A DNA stretch of 64,000 bases from positions 124,001 through 188,000 of the forward strand of contig NZ_BAEN01000022.1 of NCBI RefSeq assembly GCF_000314975.1, given 5' to 3'. Positions 17,989 to 28,400 of the stretch are shown here, one piece after another. The stretch's first letter is position 1; each line of letters starts with the position of its first letter. This DNA comes from Aliiglaciecola lipolytica E3 (GTDB taxonomy: Bacteria; Pseudomonadota; Gammaproteobacteria; Enterobacterales; Alteromonadaceae). The notes beneath the pieces are model-generated. The model ran no database searches and was not told the DNA's origin. It saw only the letters and a program-made list of their open reading frames with translations. Position numbers and translations under genes: made by a program.

Positions 17989-18310
17989 TTTCAGTATCCT
18001 TTAACTCTTGTTCTATTTGATTTTTAAAACCGGTTAAACGAGAAGCCATAAAACGACTATATTCGTCTGTCCAGCGATCGTAAATTTGCTGTATGGGTAT
18101 GACGTTAAAATAATGATGTTTGGCTTTGCCTACTTTTTCAGTTACTAACAAGTTGGCTGATTCTAAAATTTTCAAATGCTTCATTATGGCAATCCGGCTC
18201 ATAGCAAACTGATTGCTAATATCATTTACCAGACAAGCAGGATTGTTCTTCACATAATCAAGAATTTGACGTCGCGTTTTATTGGCAAGTGCGCTGAATG
18301 TATCGTCCAT
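17957..18310 (-). CDS. ArsR-family transcriptional regulator
   Basis: A winged-helix regulator of 117 residues. The N-terminal segment TFSALANKTRRQILDYV and the recognition region SRIAIMKHLKILESANLL are typical of ArsR. The metal-binding CxC box of arsenic sensors is absent, as is usual for the SRPBCC-linked group. The start is placed at the ATG at 18310; the longer frame begins at a TTG at 18328. A perfect palindrome 20 bp upstream suggests self-repression. Confidence 0.85.
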   Translation of the reverse strand: MDDTFSALANKTRRQILDYVKNNPACLVNDISNQFAMSRIAIMKHLKILESANLLVTEKVGKAKHHYFNVIPIQQIYDRWTDEYSRFMASRLTGFKNQIEQELKDTENEPKQTKKCS

Positions 18311-18330
18311 TTCTCGTAAAGAAACCAAAC

Positions 18331-18350
18331 ATGTAACTTAAAGGTTACAT
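18331..18350. promoter_or_regulatory. Probable ArsR operator
   Basis: ATGTAACTTAAAGGTTACAT has perfect 7-base arms (ATGTAAC/GTTACAT) around a 6-base centre, the size of an ArsR-dimer site, and lies directly before the arsR start. The remaining stretch to 18654 shows no gene and no clear promoter. Confidence 0.6.
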
Positions 18351-18654
18351 ATAAGATAGTGAAGATAATCACTAATTGCAAGTGATAAGCAGATTCAAAG
18401 AGTAAATTCGCGTGTAGACATTAAATTTGTCGAATGGCGTTTAGGGTGATAAACAAAATAATGACCGCTGAAAATAGACTTCTCTAGAATATTGAAAATA
18501 AGAGATACTGTAGTCAGTAGAATTAGCAGAATGTGAAGATTACCTCGAACGTAAGCAGCTCGGTGCAACCAGTAGTTGATGATTCGAGTATGAATATGTC
18601 AAACTTGAAAGCATTAATTACTAATGCGTTCCCAGCAGTATCAGGAGAGACAGC

Positions 18655-19959
18655 ATGAGGTCACTTTATTTGAAAATTTTCTGCCAGTTAAGTGCTGCAA
18701 CTTTATTTTGTTTATCATCACTAGCATTAGCTGATACACCAGAAATAGATCTGTCAGGGCAATGGGATTTGCGCTTTGAAAATCTAACCAATCCATTATT
18801 TCCAACGACCGACGAACGTTTTAATCAGCATAACCAACGTCTTTCTTCGAAGTTAATGGTGAAAGGTGTAATGACATGGTCAAATTTCGAGTTGGTGGGT
18901 GAACTTGGCGACTCAAGAGTGTATTTAGATAATAACGATCCAACGTTAGGTAGCGGACAAGTTAATACGTTAGAACCCGTGCAATTGCATTTTTCATTTC
19001 TGGGTAACTCGGAAACGAGTAGAAGCATAAGCATGCAAAAGCTCAGTTTAGGGCGTTTTGTTATAGACCATGGTAGCCGCCGACTGATTGGAAGTGGTTA
19101 TTTTCGAAACGCGGTGAATTCGTTTGATGGCGTAATAAGTGACTGGCAATGGCAAGACTGGAACGTAAGAGCGTTATATCTGTTGCCAGTAACACGCCTC
19201 CCAGGAGATGCTCAAAGCATTGATAGCAATGATCGAGCATTAGATAAATCTTTCAGTGAACGTCGACTCTACGGCGTATATGCAACGTCACCATCTAAAA
19301 CGTGGCAGATACAGACTTATTGGTTTAAAGAGAAAGACGGCCCAAATTTAAATACTGCTAATCGTCAACTCCTCACTATGAGCGCACACTATACGTTACC
19401 CAAAACGACCGATTGGCTCGGTGACGCAGAGCTCATACTGCAATCTGGGACCCTTCATCAAACCACATCACCAGATGATCTAAATGAAATTGATCACCGC
19501 GCTTGGTTATTTCATGGCGAACTAGGCCAAATGATTACTGATAATACTTCCCTTCAAGCGGTGGTGGACATCATAAGTGGCGATAACAATAATGGTGATG
19601 ATACTAACCGTAACTTTGATTCACTTTATGGAGTGCGGCGTTTCGATTTTGGCCCTACCGATGTATATCAGGCCATGCCCCGCCGTAATTTAGTGTCATT
19701 GGGGCTAAAAATGGTTAGTAAATTTTCTAAAAAGGACAATCTTTTAGTACGTTATTTGAATTTCAGTTATCACCAAACTCCGGTTGATAGTTCAAGTGAT
19801 ATTGGTAATCAAATAGAATTCCGCTGGCGCCATCAGCTTTTACCAAAATTACGTCTTGAGTTTGGTGGCGCATACATGATGAAGGGCGATGCAATTGCGC
19901 AGGGGAATTATCCAGACGATACGCTATATGGCTATAGCGGATTTCAATTCAAATTCTGA
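18655..19959 (+). CDS. Alginate-export-domain outer-membrane porin
   Basis: An outer-membrane beta-barrel of 434 residues with signal peptide (1-26, SSLALA) and C-terminal phenylalanine (GFQFKF). It resembles the alginate_exp (AlgE-like, PF13372) family: SGQWDLRFEN near the N-terminus, RLIGSGYFRNAVNSFDGV, RALYLLPV, then a strand-rich C-terminal half with LRLEFGGAYMMKGD. Family members pass anionic polysaccharides or serve as general porins. The gene stands alone with a strong AGGAGA Shine-Dalgarno. Whether it exports the polymer made in the left part of the window or takes up a substrate is not decided. Confidence 0.75.
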   Translation: MRSLYLKIFCQLSAATLFCLSSLALADTPEIDLSGQWDLRFENLTNPLFPTTDERFNQHNQRLSSKLMVKGVMTWSNFELVGELGDSRVYLDNNDPTLGSGQVNTLEPVQLHFSFLGNSETSRSISMQKLSLGRFVIDHGSRRLIGSGYFRNAVNSFDGVISDWQWQDWNVRALYLLPVTRLPGDAQSIDSNDRALDKSFSERRLYGVYATSPSKTWQIQTYWFKEKDGPNLNTANRQLLTMSAHYTLPKTTDWLGDAELILQSGTLHQTTSPDDLNEIDHRAWLFHGELGQMITDNTSLQAVVDIISGDNNNGDDTNRNFDSLYGVRRFDFGPTDVYQAMPRRNLVSLGLKMVSKFSKKDNLLVRYLNFSYHQTPVDSSSDIGNQIEFRWRHQLLPKLRLEFGGAYMMKGDAIAQGNYPDDTLYGYSGFQFKF

Positions 19960-19991
19960 TGGGCTAAACGGCTATACGCTCTATACTAAGT

Positions 19992-20110
19992 AAAAAGGGG
20001 TCGGAGTGAATTGACGCTATTGGAAGAGATCAATAACACCATATATTTTATGGCTGCGGAATTATTTGAGTTATTGAATTTTTACTACCTCCGCCCCCTT
20101 TTTATTTTTT
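19992..20110. repeat. REP/MITE-like element with long inverted ends
   Basis: AAAAAGGGGTCGGAG at the left and CTCCGCCCCCTTTTT at the right are inverted copies with one mismatch, enclosing about 80 AT-rich bases. The sequence GGGGTCGGAGTGAATTGAC resembles ends of REP-type elements mobilised by IS200-like (RAYT) transposases. The element has no ORF. The right arm with its following T-run could also terminate the porin gene. The 20111-20239 remainder holds nothing recognised. Confidence 0.45.
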
Positions 20111-20239
20111 AATCTTTACCCAAAAACAAAAAAGCCCCAAAAGTCAGGCAAAGATTTCCCTGGGATAAATACGGTCCTACAACCAACGCTATGTTTAAAG
20201 ACACGTGTTACCCATATTTATACCGTTGAATAAAATAAG

Positions 20240-21235
20240 CTAACTGACGGGTTTATATATGTTTTCACACGGTAAAATTACGTTAAAAGTAGCTAAATTC
20301 ACTTCTTCGGACGTTGGTAAAGCCGTCATTGCTCCTAATTTAGAACAAACTAAACTACTAACCTTTTCAGCAAATTCGACAAATGATTTAATCTTGGATG
20401 CATAGAAATCGTCAGGAACGGGTAGAGTCGCTAGTTGATAGAGCATTGCTCCAATAAAAGAATCACCCGCTCCTGTCGTATCCATTACGTTGGTTTCATA
20501 TGCTGGAACAATAAAATGAGATCCTGAGTAAGACACAAGACAGCCATTGCTCCCGAGAGTAACCAATACGATTTTAATCCCTTTTTGATGTAAGTAGTCG
20601 CAGCCAGAAACAATTTCTTCTTGTGAGCTTAATAACAAAATTTCTTCTTCGCTTACTTTAACAATATCGGCTAATTGCAAAATTTCATCACACCGGCTTT
20701 GGAACAAAGACAAGTTATATTTCCACAGGTCTGAACGGTAATTAGGATCGAAGCAAATTAAGTTACCATTTTTCTTTGCGGCTTTAGCAATACCAGCATA
20801 TGCATCAGCAAGAGGCCCACCTAATAAAGCAGTAGCCGACCCCAAGTGCACAATGCTATCGTCCAATATAGTATGCATTGTTGCATCTGAAATGGTTAAC
20901 TGTTCGTCGGCTCCTCTACTAAAAACAAAATCTCGTTCACCATCTTCAGAAAGCGAAACAAAAGCAAGCGTTGTATTTTTAAAATCACAATGCTGAACAT
21001 AGGTCGTGTTCACTTGATAATTTTGCAAAACATTTATTAGATAATCACCAAACGGGTCTCTCCCGACTGATGATACAATAATTGCTTTGCCGCCAAGTTT
21101 ACCCACGCAGGCAGCTACATTGGCTGGCGCACCGCCAGGCTTTTTAGTGAATTGACCACCATGATGTAGCCCTTTTTGGGAATCAGTACACACAAAGTCA
21201 ATTAACATCTCGCCAACACACACTATTTTCTTCAT
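20240..21235 (-). CDS. Fructokinase (PfkB/ribokinase family)
   Basis: A sugar kinase of 331 residues that phosphorylates the fructose released by the cytoplasmic GH32 to fructose-6-phosphate. It has the PfkB signatures: GEMLIDFV at the N-terminus, KKPGGAPANVAACVGKLGG, and the catalytic-aspartate loop MDTTGAGDSFIGAML. The longest frame begins at 21358, but the family start is the ATG at 21235 (MKKIVCVGEM), and the extension would cover the operator. The gene is divergent from the LacI regulator and shares the operator at 21355. Confidence 0.9.
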   Translation of the reverse strand: MKKIVCVGEMLIDFVCTDSQKGLHHGGQFTKKPGGAPANVAACVGKLGGKAIIVSSVGRDPFGDYLINVLQNYQVNTTYVQHCDFKNTTLAFVSLSEDGERDFVFSRGADEQLTISDATMHTILDDSIVHLGSATALLGGPLADAYAGIAKAAKKNGNLICFDPNYRSDLWKYNLSLFQSRCDEILQLADIVKVSEEEILLLSSQEEIVSGCDYLHQKGIKIVLVTLGSNGCLVSYSGSHFIVPAYETNVMDTTGAGDSFIGAMLYQLATLPVPDDFYASKIKSFVEFAEKVSSLVCSKLGAMTALPTSEEVNLATFNVILPCENIYKPVS

Positions 21236-21354
21236 TTCAACTTTCCACTTATTGAGTCTTTTCTTATACCACGCACAAAAATAATGCAAAGTACTTTTCA
21301 AAACTCTATTTTTCGTTAATCTTGTTGCTAAGTAACAAAAAGATAACATAAAAG

Positions 21355-21364
21355 ACAACGTTGT
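21355..21364. promoter_or_regulatory. LacI-type operator (fructokinase / regulator)
   Basis: ACAACGTTGT, a perfect palindrome with the central CG typical of LacI/GalR operators, lies midway between the fructokinase and lacI starts. Identical copies precede three other transcription units of the locus. The surrounding 21236-21488 region contains no gene. Confidence 0.8.
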
Positions 21365-21488
21365 TAAAAATAAAATTAAAGATATTCACAGATAAATTGT
21401 GTATTTTTATCAAGTAGTGATAATTTCTAGTTAACAAGCTTTTTTGTCGAATGAATATAAGCCGTTTAGCTAAAAAATAAGAAGTAAT

Positions 21489-22481
21489 ATGGTAACTATT
21501 AAACAAGTCGCATCACATGCAGGTGTTTCTTTTAAAACTGTTTCACGGGTGGTCAATAATGATCCAACGGTAAAATCAGCAAACCGTGAAAAAGTGTTGC
21601 AATCGATTCAGGCACTTGGTTATCGGCCAAATAGAGCCGCAAGCTTAACCCGCCGCAAAAAGTCAGGGATATTTGGGTTTATTGCTGATGATTTACTCAA
21701 AGTACCTTATACCTTTGATCTCATTAGAGGTGCACAGCAAGTTGCTTGGGAAAATAATAAAGAACTAATGGTGTTGAACGTCAACGAAGATCGTTATACC
21801 GCTGAGAAAGCTGCACAAAATTTAATCGAACATAGAGTGGAAGGCATAATTTATGCAGCCATGTATCACCATGAAGTGGTGCTACCGGATATCTTGCAAG
21901 AATGCCCAACTATATTAGCCAATTGTTTTTGTAAGAATCCGCGCTTTCCCAGTATTGTGCCAGATGAAATTCAGGCAGCAGAAACCGTCACGCTATCGCT
22001 AATCGATGCAGGTTATAAAAAAATTGCGTTTATGAATCTAAATGAGCTAATTATTGCAGCCCAAGATCGAAAAAAGGGGGTTATTAATGCGTTTAATCGC
22101 CGTGGCGTCTCATTAGAAAATTTACATATTGAACCAGTATTTTATGGCCCTGCAGGACAAGAAGTTAGTTGCTCTCGTGAAGTTACTGCTAAAATCGTAC
22201 ATGAATTTAAACCAGACGCAATCATTTGCGGTCAGGATCCCATAGCAGTAGAAGCTTATTTCGTTCTGCAATCAATGGGACTGCAAGTTGGTAAGGATAT
22301 AGGAATCGCCAGTTTCGATGACTGGGACACTATTCCAACTCTGCTGCAACCAGCATTATCAACAATGGCGTTACCACATTTTGAAATGGGCGCGTGGGCA
22401 TTAGAGTACTTGTTAAATGGACGGGAAGACAAAGTGCATGAAAAACTGCCCTTCACGTTAGTAAAAAGAGGGTCTTATTAG
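21489..22481 (+). CDS. LacI-family regulator of the fructan locus
   Basis: A 330-residue LacI/GalR repressor. The N-terminal HTH is VTIKQVASHAGVSFKTVSRVVNN with the hinge helix region NRAASLTRRKKSGIFG; the periplasmic-binding-like effector domain follows (DQ-type motifs GIASFDDWDTIPTLLQPALSTM). It probably represses the fructan genes through ACAACGTTGT and is released by sucrose, fructose or a fructose phosphate; the effector is inferred. It is divergent from fructokinase and ends 8 bp from the convergent permease gene. Confidence 0.9.
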   Translation: MVTIKQVASHAGVSFKTVSRVVNNDPTVKSANREKVLQSIQALGYRPNRAASLTRRKKSGIFGFIADDLLKVPYTFDLIRGAQQVAWENNKELMVLNVNEDRYTAEKAAQNLIEHRVEGIIYAAMYHHEVVLPDILQECPTILANCFCKNPRFPSIVPDEIQAAETVTLSLIDAGYKKIAFMNLNELIIAAQDRKKGVINAFNRRGVSLENLHIEPVFYGPAGQEVSCSREVTAKIVHEFKPDAIICGQDPIAVEAYFVLQSMGLQVGKDIGIASFDDWDTIPTLLQPALSTMALPHFEMGAWALEYLLNGREDKVHEKLPFTLVKRGSY

Positions 22482-22489
22482 GCCGTATT

Positions 22490-23707
22490 CTAGATTGAAG
22501 GTTTATCTGAGCTCAATAAAATAAACGATATCAGGGTAAATATGAATACAATACCACCAAGAATCAAATACGAAGTCGAAAATCCCAGTTTGTCATACAT
22601 TATACCTGCATAAATAGACAAACCCGATGCAGTAATTTGACTCGAAAATTGAAATCCAACTATATACAAGGTGGCTGATAACCTAGTATCAAAGGTATTA
22701 GTAATATATTTGAACACCGCCACTAACATAATGGGTAATTCTACCGCGTGTAACAACTTCATAATCGACAACATCACTATATCATCGGCTAAACCGGAAC
22801 CAATTATACGCAGAGCCATGATAAATCCACTAAGAATTAGACCATTTTTTGCGCCTATCTTGTTAACTAAAAAAGGCGCGAAAAACATACAGCCAGCTTC
22901 CAAGAATACTTGCATTGAATTCAGGTAGCCGTACATAGCGTTGCCTTTTTGTTGATCGCTAAACATTGACGAATAGTAAACTGCAAATTGCTGATCGTAG
23001 ACTGAGTAGATGCAGGTTACCCCCATCACAAAAATCACGAATGCCCAAAACTTTCGCATCAGCAATAACCCGGAGACTAGCTTTAAATCTAATTTTCTTT
23101 GCGATGAGCAAGGTACAGTAGATATTGAATTTTCCTCGTTGAGGGGTTCTAACAAAAAGATAAGCAACATAAAAACGCAAGCACTGAGTGAAGCTAACCA
23201 AAAGTTAATATCTGGTCCTTTATTAAATAAGTAACCTGCAAAAAAGGTCGCCGAAGCCCATCCCAAAGAGCCCCACATTCGTGCTCTACCAAATTCAAAA
23301 TATTGACTTCTAGCCACCTTTTCTACATAACTTTCCAATGCCCCAATCCCTGCTCCAAAAACTACAGCAAAAAACACGCCTCCTAACAATGCGCCTAAAT
23401 AAAAATGACTGAGCAATAAAGGGCTGTACACAAAAATAAAAAATGGGCCAACGGCAATAAGCATTACCCCAATAAATAACAGTAGGTGTTTGCGCAAACC
23501 TAACTTATCTTGAAGATAGCCGTAACACGGCATAACAAACAGACCAGCTATTGCGTTGCAACTAAATATCGTACCCGTTAATTCGCCACTCAAACCTATG
23601 TACTGGTTTAACCAAATAGGAAATAACGAAAATGAAAATGACCAACATAAAAAAAAGGTAAAAAAAGCACCGCTCAGTAACCAATAATTTTTAATAGACT
23701 TACTCAC
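22490..23707 (-). CDS. LacY/CscB-like oligosaccharide:H+ symporter
   Basis: A 12-helix MFS permease of 405 residues in the inner membrane. FEFGRARMWGSLGWA and the helix pattern match the oligosaccharide:H+ symporter family that includes LacY and the sucrose permease CscB. Here it should import sucrose or short fructo-oligosaccharides for the cytoplasmic GH32. The gene is divergent from that GH32 gene, with the operator at 23809 between them, so the two are co-regulated. Confidence 0.85.
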   Translation of the reverse strand: MSKSIKNYWLLSGAFFTFFLCWSFSFSLFPIWLNQYIGLSGELTGTIFSCNAIAGLFVMPCYGYLQDKLGLRKHLLLFIGVMLIAVGPFFIFVYSPLLLSHFYLGALLGGVFFAVVFGAGIGALESYVEKVARSQYFEFGRARMWGSLGWASATFFAGYLFNKGPDINFWLASLSACVFMLLIFLLEPLNEENSISTVPCSSQRKLDLKLVSGLLLMRKFWAFVIFVMGVTCIYSVYDQQFAVYYSSMFSDQQKGNAMYGYLNSMQVFLEAGCMFFAPFLVNKIGAKNGLILSGFIMALRIIGSGLADDIVMLSIMKLLHAVELPIMLVAVFKYITNTFDTRLSATLYIVGFQFSSQITASGLSIYAGIMYDKLGFSTSYLILGGIVFIFTLISFILLSSDKPSI

Positions 23708-23808
23708 TTTTACAACTCTTTAAATGCATAAATTGGGTCGCTTGCAATAGTAGTTGATGCTGAGCGTTGGATCAGCCATTTGTTAAAAAATAGTTATAGC
23801 AAAATTAG

Positions 23809-23818
23809 ACAACGTTGT
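23809..23818. promoter_or_regulatory. LacI-type operator (permease / cytoplasmic GH32)
   Basis: ACAACGTTGT lies in the 172-bp divergent gap. It overlaps the -35 hexamer of the candidate promoter of the GH32 gene, a position that would block RNA polymerase. Confidence 0.8.
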
Positions 23819-23843
23819 ATAAGTTAATTTTAGTCGTTAGAAT
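23815..23843 (+). promoter_or_regulatory. Candidate sigma-70 promoter of the cytoplasmic GH32 gene
   Basis: TTGTAT (23815-23820) and TAGAAT (23838-23843) are 17 bp apart and about 40 bp upstream of the ATG at 23880. The -35 box overlaps the LacI operator. Confidence 0.5.
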
Positions 23844-23879
23844 ATATCCATAAAAGTCTTGATCACTCAGAGTAAATAA

Positions 23880-25379
23880 ATGTCCTCAGCCACTAAAAAT
23901 TCTAAGCTATATACAGAAAAGCATCGGCCTCTTTTTCATTTTTCATCGCCTATAAATTGGCTAAATGATCCAAACGGACTGCTTTATTATAATGGAAAGT
24001 ATCATTTATTTTTTCAGTATAATCCCAGTGACAAAGTATGGGGGGATATGCACTGGGGGCACGCAACCAGCATTGATCTAATACATTGGCAACATCATTC
24101 CCCAGCCATTTGTTCAGAACCTGATGGACTAGGATATATTTTTTCAGGCAGTGCTCTAGTAGATTGGCATAATAGCAGCGGTTTACAACAAGGCGAACAT
24201 CCCCCTCTACTGGCTATTTTCACCCATAACTCCCGACATGATAAACAAGTTCAAAGTATAGCCTATAGTGTTGATGGTGGTGATCAATGGCAACAGTATT
24301 GCAAAAACCCTGTTATCAAAAATCCGGGGCTGAAAGATTTTCGTGACCCAAAAGTCATTTGGCATAATGATAGCAAGCGCTGGATCATGGTTTTAGCCGC
24401 TGGCAATGTAGTTCAGTTTTACAGTTCGGTAAATTTGCTTGAATGGCAATATATGGTCGATTTTGGAAAAGACTTTGGCGCACACGGTGGTGTATGGGAA
24501 TGCCCTGACTTTTTCCCACTGAAGGTTGATGGTAGCAAAGAGGAAAAGTGGGTTCTTCTTGTGAGCATTAGTCCTGGTGGCCCTAACAAAGGATCTGCCA
24601 CACAATATTTTATTGGCGAATTTGACGGCACCCGGTTTGTTCAGCAACACACCGAAATTTTATGGATGGATTATGGCCCAGATTGTTATGCTGGCGTTAC
24701 ATTTAGTGACATTCCAAAACTAGATGGCCGTCGAATTATGTTAGCTTGGATGACAAATTGGCTATATGCCAGCCAACAGCCTACCGCGCCTTGGCGAGGT
24801 GCCATGACGTTTCCACGCGAGTTGACATTGGTCAAATCAGTCCACGGAATACGCTTAAGTGCTAAACCTATTGCAGAACTGTCTATGCTGCGATTACCTA
24901 ATCCTATCAACTTTCAACAAATATATTTCGATAAGCCTATCTCACTAGATAGCGGTCAGGCTTTAGCCGAGTGCCTCGAATTACACTTGACGATTGATTG
25001 GTCTGAGCATTTAAGTGACAAGTGGATTTTACGATTTCACAATGAGATTGGAGAAGCGTTGATCATTGACTTCAACTCTTCCATTAATCAACTTGAAATT
25101 GACCGCAGTAAAGCAAACTATCGCCTTTCCCACATAAAAGAGTTTAACAACCAGATAAAAGCACCTGTCGAGTTGGGTGGTAAAAAACACATCTCATTAA
25201 TCATTTTGAAAGACGCTTCTTCAATAGAAATATTCACCGATAACGGACTTTGTGTTTCAACCACAACCTACTTTGTTGAAGCACCTTTGAGTCATCTTGA
25301 TATTCAATCTGGTCACAATGACATACCGATGAAAATAAAGTCAGCACAAATTTATTCCTTAGAATCAATTTGGCATTAA
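23880..25379 (+). CDS. Cytoplasmic GH32 fructosidase (sucrase/fructo-oligosaccharide hydrolase)
   Basis: A glycoside hydrolase family 32 enzyme of 499 residues that cleaves terminal beta-fructose from sucrose or short fructans. The three catalytic motifs are intact: WLNDPNG (nucleophile Asp, about residue 31), FRDPK (transition-state Asp) and WECPD (acid/base Glu). A five-bladed propeller is followed by the C-terminal beta-sandwich. There is no signal peptide, so it acts in the cytoplasm on sugars brought in by the divergent permease. The overall sequence is closer to exo-levanase/inulinase types than to classical invertases, but specificity is not readable. Confidence 0.9.
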   Translation: MSSATKNSKLYTEKHRPLFHFSSPINWLNDPNGLLYYNGKYHLFFQYNPSDKVWGDMHWGHATSIDLIHWQHHSPAICSEPDGLGYIFSGSALVDWHNSSGLQQGEHPPLLAIFTHNSRHDKQVQSIAYSVDGGDQWQQYCKNPVIKNPGLKDFRDPKVIWHNDSKRWIMVLAAGNVVQFYSSVNLLEWQYMVDFGKDFGAHGGVWECPDFFPLKVDGSKEEKWVLLVSISPGGPNKGSATQYFIGEFDGTRFVQQHTEILWMDYGPDCYAGVTFSDIPKLDGRRIMLAWMTNWLYASQQPTAPWRGAMTFPRELTLVKSVHGIRLSAKPIAELSMLRLPNPINFQQIYFDKPISLDSGQALAECLELHLTIDWSEHLSDKWILRFHNEIGEALIIDFNSSINQLEIDRSKANYRLSHIKEFNNQIKAPVELGGKKHISLIILKDASSIEIFTDNGLCVSTTTYFVEAPLSHLDIQSGHNDIPMKIKSAQIYSLESIWH

Positions 25380-25398
25380 ACGATACGACATGTATACG

Positions 25399-25426
25399 AA
25401 AAAACCGCAATATTTGCGGTTTTTGT
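25399..25426. terminator. Bidirectional terminator
   Basis: AAAAACCGCAA and TTGCGGTTTTT form an 11-bp stem with a 3-base loop and A/T tracts on both sides, placed between the convergent ends of two GH32 genes. Confidence 0.85.
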
Positions 25427-25443
25427 TTCTCGTAAAGTAACAT

Positions 25444-28400
25444 TTAATGTGCCGTGGCGCTCATATGTACGTGATCAAAACTGACGAAGCCACACGCTCC
25501 AGACGCTTCATCAAAAATAGTCACTTGTACAAATTGCCCTACCCAATCTGACAAGTCTAGCGATTGCCAATGCTGGTCACCCATAATACGTGAATCACTG
25601 CACGTATTAGGACGATATTGAATGATGGTTGCTCCATTGGCAGAGTTAACTACTCTTAAGCCTACCTCTGCGGTGCCATTCCCGCCTGACATCAAAAAGT
25701 TTAATCGAGTACGACTAGCATCTACTTTGAAAGTAGGTGAAGTTAAAGTGCCAATTGGCGCATCACATCCGGCTAAGTTATGGTTGAGCTCACAAGTACT
25801 TACTGCCCGCAAACCGACTTTTGCATTATCAGCAAATGACGTTGCACCTAACCATGCGTCTGCATCTGCTGGATTTGCAAAATCACCTGTTGCAAGCCAA
25901 CCATCAACTAATGCAGTTGCAGGGACATCAAAAGTCCCTATCACTTGGGTAAAAGCGTCGTCACTTATTGTTACATTGTATACGCTTTGATCAGGGTTAG
26001 TTTCAGCAAAGTCAGAGGCCACATAATTGAAGTCGACTAACGACGGATCCACCTTACTTAGAGATGTCATATGAATATGATCGACACTAATAAAACCACA
26101 AGCACCAGTTTCGTTGTCAAACACTTCAACTTTAACTGTTTGATCTACATAAGCAGACAAATCTAAGGTTTCCCAATTTGAGTCATTTTTGCTATATGCA
26201 TCTGAACAGGTACCCGGATTCAACCGTATCAATTCATTATTGGCCATATCCAGCACACGTATTCCAACATCATTGCTCATCTGTGGGTTACCACCAGAGA
26301 TTAATAATGCCAAGGTCGACTTTTCGGCGCTAACTGTAAATTCTGGTGAAGTTAATGTCCCTGTCCAAATATCACAACCGCTTCCCGCAATTTCACACGT
26401 CGTTAAACCACCTAAACCAACACGCGCAGCGTCGTCTGCAGTTGTGGTTAAGCTATACCAAGAGTTTGCCGATATTGGATTTGCAAATACGCCCGTTGCC
26501 GTCCAACCTTGTTCAATCATGACTTGAGCATCATCAAACGTGGCGATAACGCTCTCATCCGAATCCTGATAAGGCAGACTAACCCGATACGATAAATTTG
26601 CCAACTGACTTTGTGTGAGAGTAACGACTCCACCGTCAACCATGTTGTCTGACGGAGATTCGCTGCTTTGATAAAGATGATCAAAACTAACAAATCCACA
26701 CCCTCCCGACTCCTCATCATAAAACTGTGCTCGAATTGTAGCTCCCACTAATTGACTTGCTTGAATCACTGTCCAATCATCACCTCCGTCTATATATGAA
26801 GGAACACAACCTGCTGGAGAATAATTATGTAACAGATTTCCAACTGAATCTAACACCCGAATACCCACGGCTTTGGGATTATTTTCACCGCCAGTCAACA
26901 ACATAAACAGATTATTTTCAGTTAAGGTAAAAAGAGGGGAGGTTAAGCGACCTTCTATAACATCACACCCATTAATATTTCCATTCATTTCGCAGGTGCT
27001 CACAGCTCCCTCACCAATTTGTGCTGCTGCACCATTCACGGTGGAGCCTCGCCATGCTGATTCGGTAGCAGGATTGGCAAAGTCCCCGGATCCAACCCAT
27101 CCTTGCAATATGCTTGACTGGGCTGTATCAAAACGCCCTATCACTAGAGCATTATTTTGCCCATCAGCACTTAATGTTACATTGTAAATTTTATTGGCAA
27201 CGAATGTGATGGCGGTGCTCATTGCGGACTGACCAAACAATTCAGGATCGATATTGCTAAACGCATCTTGTGAAATCGCCAAAGTTACAACTTTATTTAA
27301 ATTAGCATAACTTTCTGCTGTACCAATTATCTCAAATATGACTTCAGTATCACTAATACGAGTTAACGTGAAGTCTAACCCTGAAGGCAAGTTATTGGCT
27401 ATCCAATGATTTTTATTTAATTCAGTCGTAAAACTGTTGTTAATCAACTCTACACGAATTTGTTTACCCAGCTCAGAACCTTCATAAACTTGATTATCAG
27501 CATTACCTACCAATGATAAATTAGTAAAAGTAACCGTTTCGACTTGTGCGGTGATGACTGGCGCAAGCGCCGATACTGTGTTTGGTAATTGAGCTTGGAC
27601 AAATTGAGATCCTTCTACTGTCAAGATGAGGTCAGTTAAATCCGCATCAAAGTCAACAGATGAATTGCCCGCAAGGGTGATTTCGGCACGATTGTCATCA
27701 ATTCGCTGAATACTGCCAATACTAACTCCTTGAGGCAAATTATTAATACTCCACTGTGCAGCATCCAAATTATCAACCAATGTATTGTTGGTCACAGATA
27801 GCGCGATTATTTCCCCATTTTCTTGTTCTTCAACTATGCCATCAGCATCAGACGCTGCTCCAATATAGGTGCGTTTTGATTGCATATCACGAAGTTGATA
27901 AATATCAACCTGAGTAAATAGTGTGTCCGCAGCTTCTGAATAAAGTGCAATACCTGTGCTATCGTTCAATGTAGGATAAATGCGAAATGAAAATGCGGCT
28001 TTGTCATTAATAAAAACATCCACCACTGAACCGTCTATAAAAACATGGAATTTTTCAGGCTTACCAAACACCTCTTCATTGTAGGCACCAGTTTGCTCAC
28101 TTAATCCATTAGCTGCTGGTGATAACGACGATATACTTTTGTTCAATACAACGTTGTGGCGCTCAGCATCATAATAAATACTTGTTTTTTCCCTGCCATC
28201 AGCAGAAGCTGCAATTACTAAACCGTACTTATTAGCCGTATTGTCTGCATCTAATTTCGCAATAATTTCAACGTGACGGCCTCTTGTATGCAGTAGGGTT
28301 TCTCCATTGACTTTAATGTCATTTTGCGTACGTAGACTGCTATCAATTCTCAAGGAACTAAGTTCAGGGGCGGCTTTTTGTGTAATTGTGGCATTATCAT

